Part shown: piece by piece, positions 1 through 7,403 of the stretch | Numbering within the stretch: the first letter of the stretch is position 1 | How the letters are laid out: each line of letters starts with the position of its first letter | Origin: Gammaproteobacteria bacterium | Lineage (GTDB): Bacteria > Pseudomonadota > Gammaproteobacteria > Ga0077536 | Length of the DNA stretch: 64,000 nt | Assembly: GCA_021773835.1 (NCBI GenBank) | Contig: JAJFJQ010000015.1 | Coordinates: forward strand, 62,001-126,000 | Reading direction: 5' to 3' | Translations under genes and position numbers: made by a program | The notes under the pieces: generated by a model | Told to the model about the DNA's origin: nothing | Seen by the model: only the letters and a program-made list of their open reading frames with translations | Database searches by the model: none

Positions 1-1
1 C

Positions 2-724
2 GGCCGCCAAGGTCTGGATCTCCGTCTCGGTACCATGGTTACGGCGACAGATACCGCAGGTGACAAAGTCAAGGTGACCTACACCGGCGACGACGGCGAG
101 CAGACCCTTGAGTTCGATAAGTTAATCGTGGCCGTTGGGCGAGTGCCGAGCACGGCCGGACTTGGGGCCGCAGAGGTTGATTTAGCGTTGGATGACCGCG
201 GATTCATCATCGTCGATGATGAGTGCCGCTCGAATCTCGATGGGATCTATGCGGTCGGCGATGTGGTGCGCGGTCCGATGCTCGCACATAAGGCATCCGA
301 GGAAGGTATCGCTGTGGCCGAACGGATCGCCGGGCAATCACCGCACATAGATCTCGGATTGGTGCCGTGGGTTATCTACACCTGGCCGGAGATCGCTTGG
401 GTCGGCAAAACCGAACAGGAATTGTCCGGAGCCGGACGACCTACTGCCATTGGTACCTTTCCGTTCATAGCAAGCGGACGGGGTCGCGCAATGGGTGAGC
501 TCGATGGCTTCATCAAGATCATCGCGGACGCGAAAGACGATACCGTGCTCGGGGTACACATCATTGGCCCCGGCGCCTCGGAACTGATCGCCGAAGCGGT
601 ACTTGCGATGGAATTCGGTGCCAGTGCGGAAGATATTGCGCGTACCGTCCACGCCCACCCAACGTTATCTGAAGGCTTGCACGAGGCCGCCTTAGGGGTC
701 GATTCCCGCACCATCCATATCTAG
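2..724 (+). CDS. lpdA: Dihydrolipoamide dehydrogenase, C-terminal part (5' end outside window)
   Basis: This is the E3 flavoprotein of 2-oxoacid dehydrogenase complexes, which reoxidises dihydrolipoamide with NAD+. The frame is open from the first bases of the window, so the FAD-binding N-terminus and redox disulfide lie upstream; about 240 of the usual 470 or so residues are present. Visible are the AVGRVP segment, the second FAD-contacting stretch YAVGDVV, the dimerisation domain, and the catalytic HPTLSE motif near the C-terminus, which carries the His-Glu dyad. It is probably the last gene of a pyruvate or 2-oxoglutarate dehydrogenase operon. Which complex it serves cannot be told from this fragment. 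Confidence 0.93.
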   Translation, partial: GRQGLDLRLGTMVTATDTAGDKVKVTYTGDDGEQTLEFDKLIVAVGRVPSTAGLGAAEVDLALDDRGFIIVDDECRSNLDGIYAVGDVVRGPMLAHKASEEGIAVAERIAGQSPHIDLGLVPWVIYTWPEIAWVGKTEQELSGAGRPTAIGTFPFIASGRGRAMGELDGFIKIIADAKDDTVLGVHIIGPGASELIAEAVLAMEFGASAEDIARTVHAHPTLSEGLHEAALGVDSRTIHI

Positions 725-766
725 GTCTCCGCAACACGCTCGTCGGCGGGTGTCGATTGCTCGTGC

Positions 767-795
767 TTGCAATATTGTGCAGTGCAACTTAGATT
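767..795 (+). promoter_or_regulatory. Candidate phaA promoter with TGC-rich PhaR operator
   Basis: A TTGCAA hexamer (767-772) is followed after 17 bp by TAGATT (790-795), a plausible -35/-10 pair about 45 bp upstream of the thiolase start. Bases 767-787 form a TGC/GCA-rich near-palindrome, and its TGCAATAT word recurs in the phasin promoter. PhaR repressors of other PHA producers bind TGC-rich palindromes. That this is a PhaR site is an inference from sequence and context. Confidence 0.45.
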
Positions 796-839
796 ATCAG
801 ATCGAATCCCGAACCACAGCCACTTAAACGAGGATCTGT

Positions 840-2018
840 ATGCAAGATGCTGTCATCGTATCAGGCTTAAGAACCGCCGTTGGCGCCTTTGGTGGGGCCT
901 TGAGCGACATTCCGGCACCCACACTAGGCGCGGCAGTCATCGCGGCACTGGTCGAGCGAAGAGGCCTTGATGGGAAAGCCATAGACGAAGTCATCCTCGG
1001 CCAAGTACTCACCGCCGGCAGCGGTCAAAACCCGGCACGCCAAGCCGCAATAGAAGCCGGGCTACCGCATTGCGTGCCAGCGATGACTATTAATAAAGTT
1101 TGCGGCAGTGGACTAAAAGCCGTGCATCTCGCGGTTCAAGCGATCCGCTGCGGCGACGCGGACATCATCATCGCCGGCGGCCAAGAGAATATGACCGCCG
1201 CACCACACGTATTACCGAAATCGCGTAACGGCACTAAGATGGGCGATTGGACCCTACGTGATTCGATGATTATCGATGGCCTAACCGATGCCTTTAACGA
1301 CTACCACATGGGCATCACGGCCGAGAACATCGCCGAACAATATGACATTTCACGCGCGGACCAAGACGAGTTCGCAGCCAGCACGCAACAAAAGGCCGAA
1401 GCGGCGCTGAGCGAAGATCGCTTCGCAAGTGAAATTGTCCCGATCGAGATCCCCCAACGTAAGGGCGATCCGATCCGCTTTGAGCGCGATGAGTTTCCAC
1501 GCGCCGGCGTTACCGCCGAAGCCCTGGGTAAATTACGCGCTGCGTTCAAGTCAGACGGCAGCGTTACGGCCGGCAATGCCTCAGGGATCAACGACGGTGC
1601 CGCAGCGGTACTGGTAATGAGCGCCGCTAAGGCCGCCGAACTCGGCCTGACCCCAAGTGCAACGGTAAAGGCCTATGCCAGTGCGGGTGTGGATCCGGCG
1701 ATCATGGGTACCGGACCGATCCCGGCTACGAGAAAGTGTTTAGCCAAAGCCGGTTGGGAACCTAGTGACCTTGATCTAATTGAGGCAAACGAAGCGTTTG
1801 CCGCGCAGGCTATCTCAGTGAATCGCGATCTGCAGTGGGATCTTAATAAAGTTAACATTAATGGCGGCGCAATCGCTCTCGGGCATCCAATCGGTGCATC
1901 AGGTACACGGATCTTGGTCACCTTACTACACGAGATGGCGCGTCGAGATGCACGTCGCGGACTCGCCACCCTCTGTATCGGTGGCGGCCAGGGTGTAGCG
2001 CTGGCAGTTGAGCGTTAG
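840..2018 (+). CDS. phaA: Acetyl-CoA acetyltransferase (beta-ketothiolase)
   Basis: Condenses two acetyl-CoA into acetoacetyl-CoA, the first step of polyhydroxybutyrate synthesis, and can run in the degradative direction. The 392 residues match the usual thiolase length. Catalytic residues are all visible: Cys88 in NKVCGSG, His349 in the GHPIGASG motif and Cys379 in CIGGGQG. The ATG is preceded by a CGAGGA ribosome site. phaR lies immediately downstream and phaC, phaE and a phasin are within 12 kb, which supports a PHA role over fatty-acid oxidation. No acetoacetyl-CoA reductase (phaB) lies beside it; the SDR at 16680-17426 is a distant alternative. Confidence 0.93.
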   Translation: MQDAVIVSGLRTAVGAFGGALSDIPAPTLGAAVIAALVERRGLDGKAIDEVILGQVLTAGSGQNPARQAAIEAGLPHCVPAMTINKVCGSGLKAVHLAVQAIRCGDADIIIAGGQENMTAAPHVLPKSRNGTKMGDWTLRDSMIIDGLTDAFNDYHMGITAENIAEQYDISRADQDEFAASTQQKAEAALSEDRFASEIVPIEIPQRKGDPIRFERDEFPRAGVTAEALGKLRAAFKSDGSVTAGNASGINDGAAAVLVMSAAKAAELGLTPSATVKAYASAGVDPAIMGTGPIPATRKCLAKAGWEPSDLDLIEANEAFAAQAISVNRDLQWDLNKVNINGGAIALGHPIGASGTRILVTLLHEMARRDARRGLATLCIGGGQGVALAVER

Positions 2019-2045
2019 CCCCGGCCCATGAGTGCTTAGTATATG

Positions 2046-2058
2046 AAGCATATTGCTT
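2046..2058. promoter_or_regulatory. Small palindrome upstream of phaR, possible autoregulatory site
   Basis: The 13-base inverted repeat AAGCATATTGCTT lies about 90 bp before the phaR start. It shares the TGC/GCA character of the palindromes at the phaA and phasin promoters. PhaR proteins commonly repress their own gene, so this may be an operator. The match is short and could be chance. Confidence 0.25.
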
Positions 2059-2146
2059 TACCGATAAGACACCCAAGCGAACAACAAGATTTGACAGGGT
2101 GCTCAAGTTGTACGCGCATCTGCGCAGGCCCAAGGAGACCAATACA

Positions 2147-2632
2147 ATGAACGACCAGTCCGATAAACGTATCATTAAAAAGTATCCGAATCGTCGACTC
2201 TACGATACCGCAGAGAGCAAGTACGTCACTTTAAGCGACGTGCGTGAGTTGGTCCTAAGTGGCGTGTCATTTTGCGTGATAGACAAGAAATCAGGCGAAG
2301 ATATTACACGTAGTATCTTGCTCCAAATCATTATCGAGCAGGAAGAAGATGGCGATCCGATGTTCAGTACCGATGTGCTGGAGCAGATGATCGGATTCTA
2401 CGGGAAGTCGGTCCAAGGTCAGGCAGGCGATTTTATCCGCAGTAGCCTAGAACTATTTCAGGAACAGCAACAACGGTTTCAGGAGCAAGTCACCGGCGCC
2501 ATGCAGAGCAACCCACTGACTTCCAGCTTCGCAGAAGTAGCTCAGCGCAATATGGACACGTGGACGCAGATGCAAAAATCTTTCTTCCAAGCTGCCGGGC
2601 TTGGCGGCACCGACAAAAAGCCCCAGGACTGA
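2147..2632 (+). CDS. phaR: Polyhydroxyalkanoate synthesis repressor PhaR
   Basis: A DNA- and PHA-binding repressor that shuts off phasin and PHA genes until polymer granules titrate it. The N-terminus carries the hallmark KKYPNRRLYDT motif of the PhaR DNA-binding domain, followed by the PHB accumulation regulatory domain. The Gln-rich tail (residues about 95-125) probably contacts granules or other subunits. The ATG at 2147 is chosen because AAGGAG lies 9 bases upstream and the protein then begins just before the conserved motif; an upstream GTG at 2099 would add 16 unconserved residues. The length of 161 aa is normal. It lies 128 bp after phaA on the same strand. Confidence 0.93.
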   Translation: MNDQSDKRIIKKYPNRRLYDTAESKYVTLSDVRELVLSGVSFCVIDKKSGEDITRSILLQIIIEQEEDGDPMFSTDVLEQMIGFYGKSVQGQAGDFIRSSLELFQEQQQRFQEQVTGAMQSNPLTSSFAEVAQRNMDTWTQMQKSFFQAAGLGGTDKKPQD

Positions 2633-2807
2633 CCTCGCTACAAAAGCTGACATTCAAATCACACTTCCGGCTTCGATTATCTGTATTAGCCGGTATCTGA
2701 CCTGGCCGACAGTGTTAGATTGTCTCTAAAGCCGACACTCACTCAGGCATATCGGCGACTACCGTTAAGTGCCCTCAAGGGCCATTGGGAACCAACACTC
2801 GGTAAAA

Positions 2808-3461
2808 TTAACGCAGGACTTCACGCATTTCCTGCACAGAGTCTTCTGCCATAGACAGGATAGAGTCTAAGGTCATCTTCGATGCCGTTTCTCGGTTGCC
2901 CGAATCAAACGGTGGACATGGGTCGTATTCAAGTAGCAACTGAGCATTTTTTGCGGTCTCCTCTCCGGCGACTACCGCCATTACTTTTAGAGCAAAATCC
3001 AATCCGGCCGTTACGCCGCCACCTGTGATGATGTTTCCGTCAACCACAAAACGTCCGGGCTCGTAAATCCCCCCGCATTCGGCGATCAAATCGGTGAATG
3101 CCCAGTGGCTGGTGACTCGTTTACCTTTCAGCAAGCCGAGCTTCCCTAGAACGAACATGCCAGTGCACACGGAAGTTATCCACTTGGCGTTGGACGCCTT
3201 CAATTCCACAAAGCGCATAAAAGCCGGGTTCCCGCAGGCAAGAGCGGTGCCATAACCGCCAGGAATGCACAAAATGTCCGCGTCGGGACAGTCCTCAAAG
3301 GTGATATTGGGTCCAATCGAGAATCCGCAATCGGTGGGAATCGGCGATAAAGACGTCGCGGCAACATATACGTTCGCCCCCGGCAACATACTGAACATTT
3401 GCGCCGGTCCGGTGAAATCAAGTTGCGTAACACCATCAAAAATCGGAAATACGATATTCAT
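2808..3461 (-). CDS. Isonitrile hydratase-like DJ-1/PfpI family protein
   Basis: Probably hydrates an isonitrile to an N-substituted formamide, or a related thiol-based reaction. The 217-aa protein has the DJ-1/PfpI fold. Asp15 lies near the N-terminus in LDFTGP and the Cys99-Thr100 pair lies in the nucleophile elbow SVCTG. The 84-residue Asp-to-Cys spacing equals that of Pseudomonas isonitrile hydratase InhA (Asp17, Cys101, Thr102). A C-terminal PPFDSG-x-x-ET segment is also InhA-like. It is divergent from a GlxA-type regulator 81 bp away. A second such gene occurs at 39230-39913, again next to a GlxA regulator. Substrate is unknown. Confidence 0.8.
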   Translation of the reverse strand: MNIVFPIFDGVTQLDFTGPAQMFSMLPGANVYVAATSLSPIPTDCGFSIGPNITFEDCPDADILCIPGGYGTALACGNPAFMRFVELKASNAKWITSVCTGMFVLGKLGLLKGKRVTSHWAFTDLIAECGGIYEPGRFVVDGNIITGGGVTAGLDFALKVMAVVAGEETAKNAQLLLEYDPCPPFDSGNRETASKMTLDSILSMAEDSVQEMREVLR

Positions 3462-3542
3462 TGCACTCTCCTAAGGTTACAGATTGAGAGAATATCGTTC
3501 TAATCAATGGCGGATATGGCAATAATCTGTCAATATTCGCCA

Positions 3543-4514
3543 ATGCCGCAGATCATACGAACTGTCATATTTGTCGTATTCGACCGTTGTCAGATACTTG
3601 ATTTTAGCGGGCCGGTTCAGGCATTTACATTGGCAAACCCGCTCTTGGCAGAATCTAATCTTACGTTCGGCGGCTATCGCATAAAGCTCGTTTCCGCCGA
3701 CGGTTCGCTAATCACAACGGAATCTGGTGTAGTTGTACAAACAAAACCTCTTCCTCGCGTGATACCTGCAAACACCACCCTATTACTTGCAGGAGGCCCC
3801 GGGGTTGATGAGTTGCTGTCTAATGAGAAGCTTCGAAAATGGTTTCAGCGCGTAAGCCGCCAATGTGAGCGCTTTGGCTCTGTTTGCACTGGCTCTTTAG
3901 CCCTTTCCGCGTGGAAACTACTCGACGGGAAACACGCCACAACGCATTGGATTTCTCTTGAAAGGTTAGCGCAAAACGAAAAAATAACTGTCGATGGCCG
4001 ACCGCTGTACGTTAGAGACGGAAACACCTGGACCTCTGCAGGAATTAGCGCAGGAATTGATATGGCGCTTGCGATGATTGAAACCGACGCGGGAGTTATA
4101 GTTGCCACAACGATTGCGCGCCAGCTTGTCCTCTACAGTAAGCGGTCGGGCGGGCAATCCCAATTTGGCGACCTTTTGGGTTTGGACGAAAAAGATACTC
4201 TCGGTCAATTCATTAACCTGCATCAGTGGATCAGAGAAAATGTAAGGCAAAACATCTCCTTGAGTCGGATGGCTGAAATATGCGCGATGAGCGAAAGAAC
4301 ATTTTCTCGCCGCTATTCTCAAATCATCGGAATGTCTCCATTTGAAACGATCACTCGAATAAGAGTAGAGATGGCGAGGACGTTACTAACAACCACACAA
4401 CTGCCGATTAGTGTCATTGCAAGAAAGAGTGGATTTGCAACTCCCGAGATGCTGGCTAAATCGACAAAAAAATTATTAGGCGTGGCGCCTAGAAATATTA
4501 GGGAAGCCCGTTAA
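3543..4514 (+). CDS. GlxA-type AraC family transcriptional regulator (DJ-1 domain plus AraC HTH)
   Basis: Two-domain regulator: an N-terminal DJ-1/PfpI-like sensor domain (about residues 8-190), with a Cys retained in the elbow SVCTGSL, then a C-terminal AraC double helix-turn-helix (about 215-320) containing the typical MAEICAMSERTFSR segment. Such proteins usually activate neighbouring amine or nitrogen catabolic genes. The divergent isonitrile-hydratase-like gene (2808-3461) is the likely target. An in-frame ATG at 3507 would add 12 residues; 3543 is preferred because the conserved domain starts right after it. Neither start has a clear ribosome site. Base use here looks more AT-rich than in the flanking PHA genes. 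Confidence 0.85.
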   Translation: MPQIIRTVIFVVFDRCQILDFSGPVQAFTLANPLLAESNLTFGGYRIKLVSADGSLITTESGVVVQTKPLPRVIPANTTLLLAGGPGVDELLSNEKLRKWFQRVSRQCERFGSVCTGSLALSAWKLLDGKHATTHWISLERLAQNEKITVDGRPLYVRDGNTWTSAGISAGIDMALAMIETDAGVIVATTIARQLVLYSKRSGGQSQFGDLLGLDEKDTLGQFINLHQWIRENVRQNISLSRMAEICAMSERTFSRRYSQIIGMSPFETITRIRVEMARTLLTTTQLPISVIARKSGFATPEMLAKSTKKLLGVAPRNIREAR

Positions 4515-4751
4515 CAATGTTCAAGAACGAAAAGGCATTGGATCAGCGAAAGTCGCTTCATGGCCGGTTAGAGCCCACAAGCGCACTAATCGAGTGACCG
4601 CTTAATGGAAAACTTGATGTAGTTTCGAGAAAATCGTAGCAGCGGACGTTCATGGGGGCGGTGCGACTGCGTGCTTTCGACCCTGAACCGCCAGTTGCGC
4701 ATTTTTCTCCTTAGTGATCGAGTAACCTATCAGCATTCCACAGTCGCCGAA

Positions 4752-5348
4752 ATGAACAAAATGACGGATGAAAATCAACAGAGGGAGGCCCTCTGGGCGA
4801 ATGCTGTTCAGACATTTAGGAAAGGCGACAAAGCTGGCGCACTTTTTCTTTTTAAAAAGTTGAGCCAGCAGGGTTCGTTAGCGGCCTTATTAGAAATTGG
4901 AAATATTTATGAACTCGGCGGCAACGGAGTAGAGCAAGACTACGTCGAAGCCCGTAGATGGTACGAAAGAGCCGTAAACGAGGCTGACGAAATCAAAGCA
5001 TATTCATCTCTCGGCCGATTGTACTATTGCGGACATGGAGTCCAACAAGATTTCAGCAAAGCGTTTTTTTACTTCAATAAGTTAAAAGAAGAGAACGAGC
5101 CGGGCGTTTTGTACATGATCGGCAAAATGTACGCAAAAGGGCTCGGCGTTGAACGAGATATAGATTCGGCACTTTTGTTTCTTCGTCAATCTGCCGACCT
5201 CGGCAACGCGGTCGCTCCGCGAGAAATCGCCGTTATTGAGATGGAAAACGGACAGCGCTTATCAGGCGCACTAAGTTGGTTGAGAGCGACTTTTCGCCTC
5301 GCGTGGATTTTGTTACGTGATCCTGGAGACAATCGAATAAAAATCTAG
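4752..5348 (+). CDS. Sel1-like repeat (SLR/TPR) protein
   Basis: Contains about three Sel1-type helical repeats between residues 35 and 150, recognisable by LLEIGNIYELG, SLGRLYYCGHGV and IGKMYAKGLGVERD. Sel1 repeats are protein-protein interaction scaffolds. No signal peptide is seen from this start, and the C-terminal segment SWLRATFRLAWILL is hydrophobic enough to contact a membrane. The ATG at 4752 is chosen because the following sequence is hydrophilic and precedes the repeats. A GTG at 4671 would add 27 residues. It is monocistronic, with no functional hint from neighbours. The AT-rich codon use resembles the preceding regulator gene. Confidence 0.75.
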   Translation: MNKMTDENQQREALWANAVQTFRKGDKAGALFLFKKLSQQGSLAALLEIGNIYELGGNGVEQDYVEARRWYERAVNEADEIKAYSSLGRLYYCGHGVQQDFSKAFFYFNKLKEENEPGVLYMIGKMYAKGLGVERDIDSALLFLRQSADLGNAVAPREIAVIEMENGQRLSGALSWLRATFRLAWILLRDPGDNRIKI

Positions 5349-5651
5349 AGAAACGTTAACAGAACCTTCGGTGTCACGTTCTGCTTTTTGCCTTTTGCTT
5401 TTTTGAATGACCGGTTGTGGCCGACAAGCGCCGATAACAACACGATTTGAGTGGCACTTTGAGCGTCCGCTTTAGAGTGTAGATTCAATCATCTCTGACA
5501 ATGTCAGTCGGGCCAGATACGGACTAATACGGATTATCAATGCCTCAGATAGTGCCTACGACGATGCGGATGTTTACTTGAATAGAATGTCGCCGTCTCA
5601 AGGCGATCCACAAAACTCTTTTAAAGCCACGCAACAAATTCGGTTTACGGA
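5349..5651. other. Non-coding gap between convergent Sel1 and LysR genes
   Basis: No gene is supported here. One frame is open from 5476 to 5655 and translates plausibly, but it has no start codon and runs into the LysR stop, so it may be a gene remnant. No convincing terminator hairpin is visible. Confidence 0.5.
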
Positions 5652-6551
5652 CTAATTTCCGCTTATCCCCGTCAGTACCGCTGCGTCGGCTTCCAGCGCT
5701 TTACCGAGAAAATCGAACACTGCGCGGATCCGGGCACTTCGATTAATCTCTGGATGGGTGACGAGCCAAATCTCCCGGCGATAATTAACGTCATTGTTCA
5801 GTACACGACGTAGATCTGGATGTGAGTCGCCGATAAAGCAACTAATGGCACCAAGGCCGATGCCGGCGGCGGTCGCCTCCACGATGCCCATGTGGCTGTT
5901 CGATCGATGTCGAATGTGATCTTGTTTAAACAACGATTCTAGTTTTTTAATTAGCGGTGTCCGCCCCATCTCTTCATCAAAGCCCACATGATAATGACGC
6001 TTTAATTTTGTAGCGCGCTCAGGCAGTCCGTATTCATCTAGATAGGAGTGGCTGGCATATAGACCAAAGTTCAGTGTCCCAACTTTTCGGCAGATCAAAT
6101 CGCCTTGCTCGGGGCGACGCAGCCTCACGGCAATGTCTGCTTCCCGGCGTAATAGATTGACGTTTTGGTTGTCGATATCGACTTCAATCGCGAGATCGGG
6201 GAACTCGGCGTAAAATTCGCCAAGCTTATGCGGCAACCATTTTATTCCTAAGTCTTCGATCAAGGAGACGCGGACGTTGCCCTGGAGCTCTTGATTAGCG
6301 CCCGTCGCAATCCGCTCGATTGCCAAGGCCTCCTCTTCCATGTGCCTCGCATGATTTAGAATACTCTCACCGACCTCTGTCGGCGTGAGTCCCTGAGCCG
6401 TTCTATCAAATAACTGCGCACCGAGCTGAGCTTCCAATTGCTCTATTCTGCGCCCAACGGTGGGTTGGCTAACATTTAGCCGGCGAGCCGCCGCGGAGAG
6501 ACTGCCCGTCTCCGCGACCATGGCTACATCTTGTAGGGACCGCCAATCCAT
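5652..6551 (-). CDS. LysR family transcriptional regulator
   Basis: A 299-residue LysR-type regulator of normal length. The winged helix-turn-helix occupies about residues 1-62, with the recognition region SLSAAARRLNVSQPTVGRRI. A periplasmic-binding-protein-like effector domain (about 90-290) follows. The effector cannot be inferred. It is divergent from the small secreted protein gene at 6682, with 130 bp of AT-rich DNA between them holding CTAT/ATAG repeats, so control of that gene and itself is likely. A rightward target other than 6682-7161 is not apparent. Confidence 0.88.
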   Translation of the reverse strand: MDWRSLQDVAMVAETGSLSAAARRLNVSQPTVGRRIEQLEAQLGAQLFDRTAQGLTPTEVGESILNHARHMEEEALAIERIATGANQELQGNVRVSLIEDLGIKWLPHKLGEFYAEFPDLAIEVDIDNQNVNLLRREADIAVRLRRPEQGDLICRKVGTLNFGLYASHSYLDEYGLPERATKLKRHYHVGFDEEMGRTPLIKKLESLFKQDHIRHRSNSHMGIVEATAAGIGLGAISCFIGDSHPDLRRVLNNDVNYRREIWLVTHPEINRSARIRAVFDFLGKALEADAAVLTGISGN

Positions 6552-6593
6552 GCTGCTGCCGTGTCGACATCTTGGCTATTCATTTTTGTATAT

Positions 6594-6621
6594 CCTATAG
6601 ACATAAATAGGTGAAGACTAT
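6594..6621. promoter_or_regulatory. LysR-type operator candidate in the divergent promoter
   Basis: Bases 6594-6611 form an inverted repeat CCTAT-N8-ATAGG. The second half continues as ATAG-N7-CTAT (6607-6621), the exact spacing of an OxyR-style LysR module. The flanking DNA is strongly AT-rich. It lies between the divergent LysR gene and the secreted protein gene. Binding by the adjacent LysR protein is inferred. Confidence 0.4.
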
Positions 6622-6681
6622 TCAAATATATATATCATAATAGCACCATCTTTTCACCGTACCGGGAAAAAGAGGCACATC

Positions 6682-7161
6682 ATGAAACTGACCGTAAAGA
6701 GAACTGCATTAGCGGCGATCCTTTCCTTGCTAACTGTCACAGTGGCGGACGCGGCGCAAACAAGCACGCTCGATGACATCGCTTGGTTTTCATCCACTAC
6801 TTCGAATTTACTCAACCGTAGCAGCAATGAATTGGCTAAAAAACACCTGCGTCGTGGCATCAAGATTGCCCATCGGGCGATGGAAAAGCGGCTAACGCCG
6901 ATGGACCAACTCATCGCCAACCATAATCTTTGTATCGGTTACTTAGCTGCTAAGAACGTCACGTTGGCCGCCCAATACTGCGCCCGCGCCCACGATCTCG
7001 CACAAGGGCCCTACCGTGTTGCAAAGATTCGAGGCGCCAATTTTCTACACACGACAGGAAGGCAAAACCGCACGGACTTAAAACTAACCCCATCCCAGGT
7101 ATTAGTCAGAAACATTCACGTACAAAACGCCGAAACTCGACTTGCACTACTTGTAAGGTGA
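6682..7161 (+). CDS. Small exported protein with TPR-like helices, function unknown
   Basis: I do not recognise a named family. The 159-residue product starts with a clear Sec signal peptide (basic MKLTVKR, hydrophobic core to about residue 20, likely cleavage after ADA). The mature part is rich in Ala, Leu and charged residues. Two segments (about 45-75 and 80-105) have the spacing of tetratricopeptide helices, including AHRAMEKRL and AAQYCARAHDLA. Two cysteines at about 94 and 107 could pair in the periplasm. It is probably controlled by the divergent LysR regulator. Confidence 0.65.
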   Translation: MKLTVKRTALAAILSLLTVTVADAAQTSTLDDIAWFSSTTSNLLNRSSNELAKKHLRRGIKIAHRAMEKRLTPMDQLIANHNLCIGYLAAKNVTLAAQYCARAHDLAQGPYRVAKIRGANFLHTTGRQNRTDLKLTPSQVLVRNIHVQNAETRLALLVR

Positions 7162-7180
7162 TCGCCTTGAAGTGCTTTTA

Positions 7181-7247
7181 GGGACACCCACGAAAAAGGC
7201 TTTTGGGGAGTTCTTTATGGAGGGTTCGTTATGGGACACTCACGAAA
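7181..7247 (+). repeat. Short direct repeat, possible relic of a REP/RAYT-type element
   Basis: GGGACACCCACGAAA at 7181-7195 recurs with one mismatch as GGGACACTCACGAAA at 7233-7247, 52 bp apart. Similar GGGACAC ends are known at edges of REP-associated transposase elements. No transposase is present. The rest of the 7162-7403 gap also holds a duplicated TTTAAGAAATT word and no gene. Confidence 0.4.
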
Positions 7248-7403
7248 TTTACTAGACGCAAGCAGACACCAAACGGTTATTCGACCGGTGTAATCGATCC
7301 GCGCGTCGGTATTTTAGTGGGCGTCCTTTAAGAAATTCGCTTTAAGAAATTACATTAAAAAAGCGTGGCGGAGTGTCTGAGATCGGATGCCGGCTAGTAA
7401 TCG

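Noticed and set aside
5476-5655. Open frame with protein-like composition after the Sel1 gene
   Set aside because: There is no start codon, no ribosome site, and the end overlaps the LysR gene. It may be a fragment but cannot be called a gene.
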